Shown here: in pieces, positions 1 through 5,711 of the stretch
Layout: the number at the start of each line of letters is the position of its first letter
Position numbering within the stretch: the first letter of the stretch is position 1
Notes under the pieces: generated by a model
Seen by the model: the letters and a program-made list of their open reading frames with translations, nothing else
Told to the model about the DNA's origin: nothing
Database searches by the model: none
Made by a program: the position numbers and the translations under genes
Origin: Rheinheimera sp.
Lineage (GTDB): Bacteria; Pseudomonadota; Gammaproteobacteria; Enterobacterales; Alteromonadaceae
DNA: 10,000 nt
Assembly (NCBI RefSeq): GCF_020217005.1
Contig: NZ_JAIWOI010000109.1
Coordinates: 1-10,000, forward strand
Reading direction: 5' to 3'

Positions 1-1053
1 TACTAACCAGTTGTGAATACCGCCGGCATGACCTGTACTTGGCAAACCTAACTTTCGTCCAGAATAACTGGTGGTCAGGTAAGTATTTAATACACCTTTA
101 TCCAGTATGGTTAAATCACGGGTTTTTACGCCTTCCCCATCAAAAGGGGTGGAAGCCAGGGCTTTCTTTACATGTGGGCGTTCAAGAATAGTGACTTTGT
201 CCGACATCACAGGCTGGCCTACTTTATCCAGCAGGAAGCTGGATTTACGGTAGATACTACCTCCACTGATCGCAGACACTAAATGGCCAAAAATACTGCT
301 GGCGATATCAGCACGGAAAATCACCGGCACTTTTTGTGTGCCCAGTTTGCGACCATTCAGTCGCTGCACTGTTTCCTTCGCCGCTTCACGGCCAATCAAC
401 GCCGGATCCAACAAATCGCTTAATTCACGGGCCACTGTGTAGCTGTAATCCCGCTGCATATCCTCGCCTTCTTCGCCTATCACCACACAACTCAAGCTGT
501 GACGGCTGCTTGGATAACCCACCAGTTGACCGTGGCTGTTACCATAGACTTTTAAGCCCTGATGCGAAGAAAAGGACGCACCTTCTGAGTTGGTAATACG
601 GCCATCATAAGCAAAAGCGGCTTCTTCCGAGGCTTTACACCACTCAATAGCTTGTTCAGTAGAAACAGAAGCAGGGTGAAATAAATCCAGATCGGGTGGT
701 GACAGTTCCAGCCAGGCCGCTTCTGCTAAACCCGCATGTGGATCTTCCGAGGTATAACGAGCTATATCGATAGCCGCTTCGACTGTGCGTTTTAAAGCGG
801 CAGGGCTTAAGTCAGCAGTAGAAGCAGAGCCTTTACGCTGGCCGACATAAATGCTGATACCTAAACCACCGTCCTGATTAAACTCTACGGTTTCCACTTC
901 ACCATGACGGGTTTCTACACTTAACCCTCTGGTGCGGTTCATCGAGGCTTCGGCGCTGCTGGCACCTAATTGTTTGGCATGTGCCAGCACCTGGCTGACC
1001 GCATCTTTTACTTCGGCGATTTCTTGCCAGATTGTAACTTCGGTTTGACTCAT
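1..1053 (-). CDS. pmbA: PmbA/TldE, non-catalytic partner of metalloprotease TldD (C-terminus beyond the left edge)
   Basis: The frame is open from the ATG at 1053 to base 1 with no stop, giving 351 residues that start MSQTEVTIWQEIAEVKDAVS. The E. coli protein is about 450 residues, so roughly the last 100 are missing because the window ends, not because the gene is broken. Family signatures are visible: a GGLGISIYVGQRKGSAST stretch near residues 65-80, and a segment at about 252-275 with FGHLVSAISGGSIYRKS that sits where TldD carries its HExxxH motif. The zinc-binding motif is absent here, as expected for this partner. In E. coli, TldD and PmbA form a heterodimeric protease that trims peptides such as microcin B17 precursor and degrades CcdA. 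The gene diverges from yjgA, the same arrangement as in E. coli. The upstream AGGTAA is a weak ribosome binding site about 6 bases from the ATG. Identity is confident; the physiological substrate in this organism is unknown. Confidence 0.95.
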   Translation of the reverse strand, partial: MSQTEVTIWQEIAEVKDAVSQVLAHAKQLGASSAEASMNRTRGLSVETRHGEVETVEFNQDGGLGISIYVGQRKGSASTADLSPAALKRTVEAAIDIARYTSEDPHAGLAEAAWLELSPPDLDLFHPASVSTEQAIEWCKASEEAAFAYDGRITNSEGASFSSHQGLKVYGNSHGQLVGYPSSRHSLSCVVIGEEGEDMQRDYSYTVARELSDLLDPALIGREAAKETVQRLNGRKLGTQKVPVIFRADIASSIFGHLVSAISGGSIYRKSSFLLDKVGQPVMSDKVTILERPHVKKALASTPFDGEGVKTRDLTILDKGVLNTYLTTSYSGRKLGLPSTGHAGGIHNWLV

Positions 1054-1107
1054 TGCTTTACCTGTCAGAGTTGTTCTGTTTTAACTGCCAGAATTTGGGC
1101 TCAGCTT

Positions 1108-1113
1108 ATCATA
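1108..1113 (-). promoter_or_regulatory. Possible -10 element of the pmbA promoter
   Basis: On the minus strand TATGAT matches five of six bases of the sigma-70 -10 consensus and lies 54 bases upstream of the pmbA ATG. No convincing -35 hexamer is present at 16-18 bases, so this is a weak proposal. Confidence 0.25.
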
Positions 1114-1141
1114 GTTCCTCAGCAATTGGACGTAGGGACGA

Positions 1142-1165
1142 CCAACGCAGCTACCGCTATGTTGG
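1142..1165. repeat. Short hairpin between pmbA and the ERIC element
   Basis: The sequence can fold as CCAAC, a GC/AT internal mismatch, AGC, a four-base TACC loop, then GCT and GTTGG. It lies just outside the ERIC element in the 303-base gap between pmbA and yjgA. It is not followed by a T tract, so it is not a typical terminator. It may be a degenerate second repeat unit or part of the pmbA leader; nothing in the sequence decides which. Confidence 0.4.
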
Positions 1166-1170
1166 ACAAC

Positions 1171-1295
1171 TCGGCCCAAGTCACTGGAGTTGCAGCAAGG
1201 CGACAAGCGAGAGAGACCTCAGGAGCATAGTTGTCTATGTGACTAAGGCTCTGAACGCAGTCAATGCTGCTGCGGCTTCAAGTACGAAGGGCGCC
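1171..1295. repeat. ERIC (intergenic repeat unit) palindromic element, about 125 bp
   Basis: This is a long imperfect palindrome centred at about 1232-1233, where CATAG (1226-1230) and CTATG (1235-1239) flank a TTGT loop. The left arm holds GGAGTTGCAGCAAGGCG followed by CAAGCGAG, and the centre holds AGGAGC...GTGACT. The right arm holds GAACGCAGTCAATGC and then GGCTTCAAGTACGAAGG. These blocks line up in order and spacing with the ERIC consensus as I remember it, in which AGTTGCAGGAAGGCGGCAAG, the CAGGAGC/GTGACTGG core and AACGCAGCCAACGCA are hallmarks. The 125-base span also fits the usual 126-127. The expected TATA-like ends have decayed (CTCGG on the left, GCGCC on the right), suggesting an old insertion. 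ERIC elements are non-autonomous, lie in transcribed intergenic regions and fold as RNA. This one separates pmbA from yjgA and stops just short of the putative yjgA promoter. Confidence 0.88.
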
Positions 1296-1296
1296 G

Positions 1297-1325
1297 CTGC
1301 TATTGCTCAGTAGATCGGGTATACT
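1297..1325 (+). promoter_or_regulatory. Putative sigma-70 promoter of yjgA
   Basis: TATACT at 1320-1325 matches five of six -10 bases. CTGCTA at 1297-1302 is a poor -35 at 17-base spacing. The start codon lies 31 bases after the -10. The promoter begins directly at the right boundary of the ERIC element, so the insertion may have replaced or shifted upstream control sequence. Confidence 0.45.
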
Positions 1326-1356
1326 ATGTGCATTAATTAGATGGTAAGAGAATTCT

Positions 1357-1884
1357 ATGGCCGATATGACCGACTTTACCCATGGCGACGACTGGGATGT
1401 TGAGCATGGTAAAAGTAAAACCCAAGTCAAAAAAGAGATGACTGCGTTACAAAAGCTGGGCGAAGAGCTGGTGGCGTTAAGCCCTGCGGCCCGTGCTAAG
1501 TTAGATTTAGATGACGAATTAAAAGACGCTTTAGCGCTGGCAGACAAGCTGGTGAAAAAACACGAAGCTTTGCGTCGTCATATCCAGTTTATTGGCCGTT
1601 TAATGCGTACCCGCGATTTGGAGCCTATCGAGCGTGCTCTGGCGGTACTGCGTAATACCAATCAGGCAGCAACCCGTAAGTTTCATTTAGTGGAAACCTG
1701 GCGTGATAAACTGATCGCCAATCCTGATGCGGTAACTGAGTTTGTGGCAGCATTTCCGCAAGTGGATATACAACAGTTACGCACCCTGATCCGTAATGCG
1801 AAAAAGGAACAGGAAAAGAACCAGCCACCTAAGGCCTTCCGCGAACTGTTTCAGCTGATTAAACCAGCCATTTTAGAAGACTAA
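1357..1884 (+). CDS. yjgA: DarP/YjgA, 50S ribosomal subunit assembly factor
   Basis: The 175-residue product is close to the 183 residues of E. coli YjgA (renamed DarP) and is collinear with it as remembered. It has a charged N-terminus (DDWDVEHGKSKTQVKKEM), then a helical region with LQKLGEELVALS at about 32-43. A basic RRHIQFIGRLMR stretch lies at about 73-84, and a helix-rich C-terminal half ends in FRELFQLIKPAILED. The many lysines and arginines and the helical bundle fit a protein that binds the free large ribosomal subunit and helps late 50S maturation. No signal peptide or membrane segment is present. AAGAG at 1346-1350 is a plausible ribosome binding site six bases from the ATG. The gene diverges from pmbA, as in E. 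coli, and converges on pssA. The last A of its TAA stop is the first base of the terminator hairpin. Confidence 0.95.
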   Translation: MADMTDFTHGDDWDVEHGKSKTQVKKEMTALQKLGEELVALSPAARAKLDLDDELKDALALADKLVKKHEALRRHIQFIGRLMRTRDLEPIERALAVLRNTNQAATRKFHLVETWRDKLIANPDAVTEFVAAFPQVDIQQLRTLIRNAKKEQEKNQPPKAFRELFQLIKPAILED

Positions 1885-1942
1885 AAAATGGGGTCAGATC
1901 ACATTATTTGCCAAACAAATAATGTGATCTGACCCCATTTTT
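1884..1942. terminator. 27-bp perfect hairpin, bidirectional terminator built on a dispersed palindrome (copy 1)
   Basis: Arms 1884-1910 and 1916-1942 are exact reverse complements around the five-base loop CCAAA. Each arm contains TGGGGTCAGATCACATTA or its complement. The stem is flanked by runs of A on one side and T on the other: ATTTTT on the plus strand, ATTTTTT on the minus strand. It can therefore act as an intrinsic terminator for both yjgA (plus) and pssA (minus). The final A of the yjgA stop and two bases of the pssA stop are inside the arms, so the hairpin fills the entire 56-base gap. The same 18-nt arms recur at 3313-3356, so this is a repeat-derived terminator. Confidence 0.85.
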
Positions 1943-3284
1943 ATATCAAGCGTTTCACCACTAAATCTGCACCTATACGACGCAACTGACCCAATAGCTT
2001 TTGCACTACTTCAGGATAATCCCGCACTGTTTCAATTTCTGAGTAATGCACAATCTCATTGGCGTGGGCTGTGATCACCTGTTTTTCCTGTTCGAGCAGA
2101 GTTTTTAGCTGCTGTAATTCGTCCTCGACATAAATACCATTTTCAAAATCCAAAGCAAAAGCTCTTGGATTCATATTGTGGCCGGTAAAAAGGTGTTTAA
2201 TACCGTCTACGCTCAAGCCTTTGAGGTGGTAGCTGTTTTCCTGGTGTTTCCATAATTTGACATGCAGCAAACCGCTATCAATAAACTTCTGATTGGCGCG
2301 GACAAACTTACGTAAAATAGTTTCGTAGAAATAAGGTAATCCACCAATTTTGCTAAACCGCTGACCTGGCGGAATATAAAAATCGTTAGCCGTTTTATCA
2401 CCTACCACTATGGTCACAACAACTCCACGTTTTAAACATTTACGTAAAGCGCGAGCTAAGGCCACAGGCGGGTTAAAATAAGGGGTGTAAATCAGTACAT
2501 CCTGCTGTGCTACAGCAAGCAATGCCAGCACAGTACTGTTCAGTTCATTATTGCGACGACCTAAGCCCATAAGCAGCGAAGCGCGCAGTGCTGAATCTGT
2601 TTTATCTTCATACTGATATCGGGTCGCTTTGGCGTGTTTCAGCCACAAACGCGACTGACGTTTCACCGCCTGACTGACATAGTCTTCGTCATCCAGAAGT
2701 TCAGGCGTTTGTTCTTCATCACCAAATAACTGTTGATGTGCCTGCACTATGGCATCTGTTATCACCTGATTTTGCAGCACCAGATAACGATCAGCGCGGT
2801 AACGACTTTGTTCTGCCAGATAAACATTATTCAAAGAAGCGCCGCTGTACAGCAAAGTCTGGTCAAACACAAAACCCTTTAAATGCAGCACACCAAAGAG
2901 TTCACGCTTTTTTACCGGCACACCAATGATTTGGATAGGTAAATGGTAATCTTTGGCTATCTCACGGTAAAAATCGTTGTTAGTGCGGGCACCTTCCTGG
3001 CCAATCAGGCCGCGACGGGCACGGTGGTAGTCGACATAAACTGTCACCTGCAAATCAGGTTTGCGCTGTTTGGCGGCAAATAAAGCCCGCAGGATTTGCT
3101 CGCCTGCTTCGTCAGCCTGCAAATACAAGGCGGTGATCACAATACGATGTTGAGCGCGCTGGATCAGATCCAACACTGTGCTTTTGTAATCAGCTGCTGA
3201 CCACAATACAGAAACTGTTTCAGCGACCAGATCTGTTTTTGGCAATTTGGCCAAACGACGTCTGTTTAACAAAGTTTGTAACAT
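1941..3284 (-). CDS. pssA: CDP-diacylglycerol--serine O-phosphatidyltransferase (phosphatidylserine synthase)
   Basis: The enzyme makes phosphatidylserine from CDP-diacylglycerol and L-serine, the committed step to phosphatidylethanolamine. The 447 residues match the 451 of E. coli PssA, a phospholipase-D superfamily member associated peripherally with ribosomes and the membrane. Both HKD motifs are intact: H134-K136-D141 in LHLKGFVFD, followed by LLYSGASLNNVYL, and H353-K355-D360 in YHLKGLSVD, followed by TGHNMNPRAFALDFENGI. TPYFNPP (267-273) and VVGDKTANDFYIP (293-305) are also typical. The basic C-terminus (LLGQLRRIGADLVVKRLI) fits the family. The start fits the E. coli N-terminus (LAKLPK corresponds to LAQLPK), although the upstream ribosome binding site is weak. 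The gene lies 151 bases downstream of tldD in the same direction, with a palindromic repeat in that gap and a related one at its 3' end. Confidence 0.96.
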   Translation of the reverse strand: MLQTLLNRRRLAKLPKTDLVAETVSVLWSAADYKSTVLDLIQRAQHRIVITALYLQADEAGEQILRALFAAKQRKPDLQVTVYVDYHRARRGLIGQEGARTNNDFYREIAKDYHLPIQIIGVPVKKRELFGVLHLKGFVFDQTLLYSGASLNNVYLAEQSRYRADRYLVLQNQVITDAIVQAHQQLFGDEEQTPELLDDEDYVSQAVKRQSRLWLKHAKATRYQYEDKTDSALRASLLMGLGRRNNELNSTVLALLAVAQQDVLIYTPYFNPPVALARALRKCLKRGVVVTIVVGDKTANDFYIPPGQRFSKIGGLPYFYETILRKFVRANQKFIDSGLLHVKLWKHQENSYHLKGLSVDGIKHLFTGHNMNPRAFALDFENGIYVEDELQQLKTLLEQEKQVITAHANEIVHYSEIETVRDYPEVVQKLLGQLRRIGADLVVKRLI

Positions 3285-3312
3285 AGCAGGCGAAGTTCTC
3301 AGTCGGCTAAAT

Positions 3313-3356
3313 TGGGGTCAGATCACATTAATTAGTCATAATGTGATCTGACCCCA
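3313..3356. repeat. Dispersed palindrome (copy 2) upstream of pssA
   Basis: Eighteen-base arms TGGGGTCAGATCACATTA (3313-3330) and its exact complement (3339-3356) flank an eight-base loop. The arms are identical to the inner arms of the hairpin at 1884-1942, but the loop differs (ATTAGTCA against a longer stem with CCAAA). It lies in the 151-base gap between tldD and pssA, starting 29 bases upstream of the pssA start. Its T tract on the minus strand is poor (CCCCAATTTAG), so termination of tldD transcripts would be partial at best, and it may instead be a structured pssA leader. A second small hairpin, TGCCGT/ACGGCA at 3389-3403, lies between it and tldD. Confidence 0.85.
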
Positions 3357-3435
3357 TTTTAAGTGCTTAATTTGAATGGGTTGGATCTTGCCGTAAAACG
3401 GCACAAAGTCCTAGTGTTTTTCGTCTTTGTAGCAG

Positions 3436-4875
3436 TTAAGCCGTACCACCAACCGTCATCGCATCCAGTTTTAAGGTGGGTTGGCCAACCCCTACTGGCA
3501 GGCTTTGACCCTGTTTACCACAAACGCCCACACCGGCATCCAGTGCTAAATCGTTGCCGACCATAGAGACCTGCTGCATCGCCTCCGGGCCATTACCAAT
3601 CAGGGTTGCGCCTTTGATAGGAGTAGTAATTTTACCATTTTCAATCAAATAAGCTTCGGAGGCGGAGAATACAAACTTGCCTGAAGTGATGTCCACCTGG
3701 CCACCGCCAAAATTCGGCGCATAAATGCCTTTTTTCACGCTGCCGATGATTTCCTGTGGATCGTACTCGCCTGCAAGCATATAGGTATTAGTCATACGCG
3801 GCATAGGCAAATGGGCAAAAGACTCACGGCGACCGTTGCCTGTAGGAGCCACGTTCATCAGCATAGCGTTGTGTTTATCCTGAATATATCCCTTCAGAAT
3901 ACCGTTTTCGATCAACACGTTGTATTGACTGGCTGTACCTTCATCGTCGATATTCAATGAGCCTCGACGATGCGCCAAAGTACCGTCGTCAACAATAGTG
4001 CAGTGCTTTGAGGCCACTTGCTCACCAACGCGACCAGCAAAAGTAGAAGAGCCTTTGCGGTTGAAATCACCTTCCAGACCGTGGCCCACAGCTTCGTGTA
4101 ACAACACACCAGGCCAACCAGATCCCAGCACCACAGGCATAGTACCGGCCGGTGCATCTACAGCAGTTAAATTGATCTGAGCCATACGCACAGCTTCACG
4201 GGCATAACCCTGCCAGCGCGGCGAACCATTCACATCTTCAAGGAAATACTGGTAGTCAGTACGGGCGCCACCGCCACTACCACCCCGTTCACGGCGGCCA
4301 TTGTGCTGCAGCAGTACCGAACAGTTCAGGCGCACTAAAGGACGAATATCAGTCGCAAAAGTACCATCCGAAGCAGCTACCAAAACTTCTTCATAAACAC
4401 CGGATAAACTGACCGCCACTTGCTCGGCACGGCTGTCCAGGCTACGGATAAAAACTTCCATTTGCTTCAGCAGCTCAACCTTTGCTGTATTGTCCAAACT
4501 TTGCAGCGGTTCACAAGGTAAATAAATTTCTGGCTGACTTTGTTGCCTAAAGACCTGGACAGAACCTTGTTGGCCCACAGCCGCTATACCTCGGGCTGCT
4601 TCCGCCGCTTGTTTCAGAGCTGCAGCTGATATCGAATCGGCATAAGCAAAACCGGTTTTTTCGCCACTGATAGCGCGAACACCAACACCACGTTCTATGT
4701 TAAACGAGCCATCTTTGACTAAACCATCTTCCAGCGCCCAGGACTCATGCACGCTGGATTGAAAATACAGGTCGGCATAATCCAGTTGATGTGCAAATAA
4801 AAAGCCCAGGCTTTGCTGCAAATCATTCGCAGTTAAATCACTGGCGCTTAACAGGTTGTGTTCGACCTTACTCAT
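3436..4875 (-). CDS. tldD: TldD, zinc metalloprotease subunit of TldD/PmbA
   Basis: This is the catalytic partner of the TldD/PmbA peptidase, a cytosolic protease that in E. coli matures microcin B17 and degrades the CcdA antitoxin. Its 479 residues compare with 481 in E. coli. The metal-binding motif HEAVGH lies at residues 260-265 inside [22 protein letters not shown]. The conserved C-terminal cysteine expected as the third zinc ligand is C452 ([19 protein letters not shown]). The glycine-rich [15 protein letters not shown] (194-208) and the [27 protein letters not shown] block (388-414) are family hallmarks. The ATG overlaps the stop of the upstream nitrilase-family gene as ATGA, implying translational coupling. 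With pmbA in the same window, both halves of the complex are present, though in separate transcription units. All key residues are intact. Confidence 0.97.
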   Translation of the reverse strand: MSKVEHNLLSASDLTANDLQQSLGFLFAHQLDYADLYFQSSVHESWALEDGLVKDGSFNIERGVGVRAISGEKTGFAYADSISAAALKQAAEAARGIAAVGQQGSVQVFRQQSQPEIYLPCEPLQSLDNTAKVELLKQMEVFIRSLDSRAEQVAVSLSGVYEEVLVAASDGTFATDIRPLVRLNCSVLLQHNGRRERGGSGGGARTDYQYFLEDVNGSPRWQGYAREAVRMAQINLTAVDAPAGTMPVVLGSGWPGVLLHEAVGHGLEGDFNRKGSSTFAGRVGEQVASKHCTIVDDGTLAHRRGSLNIDDEGTASQYNVLIENGILKGYIQDKHNAMLMNVAPTGNGRRESFAHLPMPRMTNTYMLAGEYDPQEIIGSVKKGIYAPNFGGGQVDITSGKFVFSASEAYLIENGKITTPIKGATLIGNGPEAMQQVSMVGNDLALDAGVGVCGKQGQSLPVGVGQPTLKLDAMTVGGTA

Positions 4876-5711
4876 GCTTTGAACTCACTTTGAAATCTGT
4901 TGTGGTGCCTTACCGGCATTTTCTTTGCCAGTTGTTGGCAAAGATCTAAATCTATTTCGACACTCAGCGCCATTTCGTTGCTGCCATCGGCTTCGGCTAA
5001 AATACGGCCCCATGGGTCGATAATTAAACTGTGGCCATAAGTCTGACGGCCATTGATATGGGTCCCGACTTGAGCAGGAGCTACCACAAAACTCTGGGTT
5101 TCTATCGCCCGGGCCCTTAGCAAAGTATGCCAGTGCGCTTCCCCAGTTACAGTGGTAAAAGCAGAAGGTACAGCCATCACATTCATGCCCAAAGCTGCTA
5201 AAGCCTGAGCTAAGCCCGGGAAACGCATATCGTAACAAATCAACATACCCAGTTTCAGCTCATCCAGTTGTACCAGACTGAGTTTCCCTCCAGGTACAGT
5301 AGAGGAAGATTCCTGATACTCTTTGCTGCTGTCGTTCACTAAGGCGTCAAATAAATGGATCTTCTGGTAATCCGCTATCAATTCACCTTGTGGGTTATAC
5401 AACAAACTACTGGCAGCGAACCGTGTTGGATCAGATGTTTGAGTGGGTAAAGTACCTACCAGCAGATGCAACTGGTACTTTTTTGCTAGTTCCGCATAAG
5501 CGCTTTGCAGCGGGCCAGAACCTGGGACTTCCGCCAATTGCAGGTTTAAGCCATCAGGTCCTGCAAATACAGCCACACCCTCAGGTAAAACCGCCAAATG
5601 CTGCGCTGATCTGGGTAACCCGGCCAGTAGTTGATCCACTTTGGCCAGATTGGCCAAAGGCTCTGGACCACTGGTCAGTTGCAGTGCAGACAAACGCCAG
5701 AGCTTAGCCAT
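4872..5711 (-). CDS. Nitrilase-superfamily carbon-nitrogen hydrolase, probably a deaminated glutathione amidase-type enzyme
   Basis: This is a 279-residue single-domain CN hydrolase with the complete Glu-Lys-Cys triad: E44 in [10 protein letters not shown]117 in [10 protein letters not shown] and C159 in [29 protein letters not shown] and the [12 protein letters not shown] segment (193-204) resemble the Nit1/Nit2 and YbeM branch. Members of that branch hydrolyse omega-amide compounds such as deaminated glutathione, a metabolite-repair reaction. The exact substrate cannot be fixed from sequence, so no symbol is given. No signal peptide is seen, so it should be cytosolic. A good ribosome binding site (AGGGA at 5720-5724, eight bases from the ATG) lies within the end of yhdP, and the start overlaps the yhdP stop by eight bases. 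It sits between yhdP and tldD, which are neighbours without it in E. coli, so it is an insertion relative to that gene order. Confidence 0.9.
   Translation of the reverse strand: MAKLWRLSALQLTSGPEPLANLAKVDQLLAGLPRSAQHLAVLPEGVAVFAGPDGLNLQLAEVPGSGPLQSAYAELAKKYQLHLLVGTLPTQTSDPTRFAASSLLYNPQGELIADYQKIHLFDALVNDSSKEYQESSSTVPGGKLSLVQLDELKLGMLICYDMRFPGLAQALAALGMNVMAVPSAFTTVTGEAHWHTLLRARAIETQSFVVAPAQVGTHINGRQTYGHSLIIDPWGRILAEADGSNEMALSVEIDLDLCQQLAKKMPVRHHNRFQSEFKA

Noticed and set aside
1118..1310. Outer inverted repeat CTCAGCAATT / TATTGCTCAG around the ERIC element
   Set aside because: Only 8 of 10 positions pair and the arms are not equidistant from the ERIC ends, so chance is likely.
970..1313. 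Two 86-codon plus-strand open frames across the pmbA start and the ERIC element
   Set aside because: They overlap the conserved pmbA N-terminus in antisense and continue through repeat sequence; there is no ribosome binding site and no recognisable protein.
1278..1547. Minus-strand 89-codon open frame opposite yjgA
   Set aside because: It is antisense to the well-supported DarP coding sequence and is a compositional shadow.
1884..3356. CRP-like half sites (AATGTGATC / GATCACATT) in the palindrome arms
   Set aside because: The halves are in the everted order (TCACA then TGTGA), opposite to a CRP site (TGTGA-N6-TCACA). The arms extend well past the half site, so a hairpin or repeat explains them better.
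1884..3356. CRISPR or composite transposon around pssA
   Set aside because: There are only two repeat copies 1.4 kb apart, no spacers, no cas genes and no transposase gene in the window.
3389..3403. TGCCGT-AAA-ACGGCA hairpin as the tldD terminator
   Set aside because: The stem is only 6 bp and no T tract follows on the minus strand. It is kept only as a minor structure.
4885..5238. 117-codon minus-strand open frame inside the nitrilase gene
   Set aside because: It lies in another frame on the same strand as an enzyme with a full catalytic triad; the translation has no family character.
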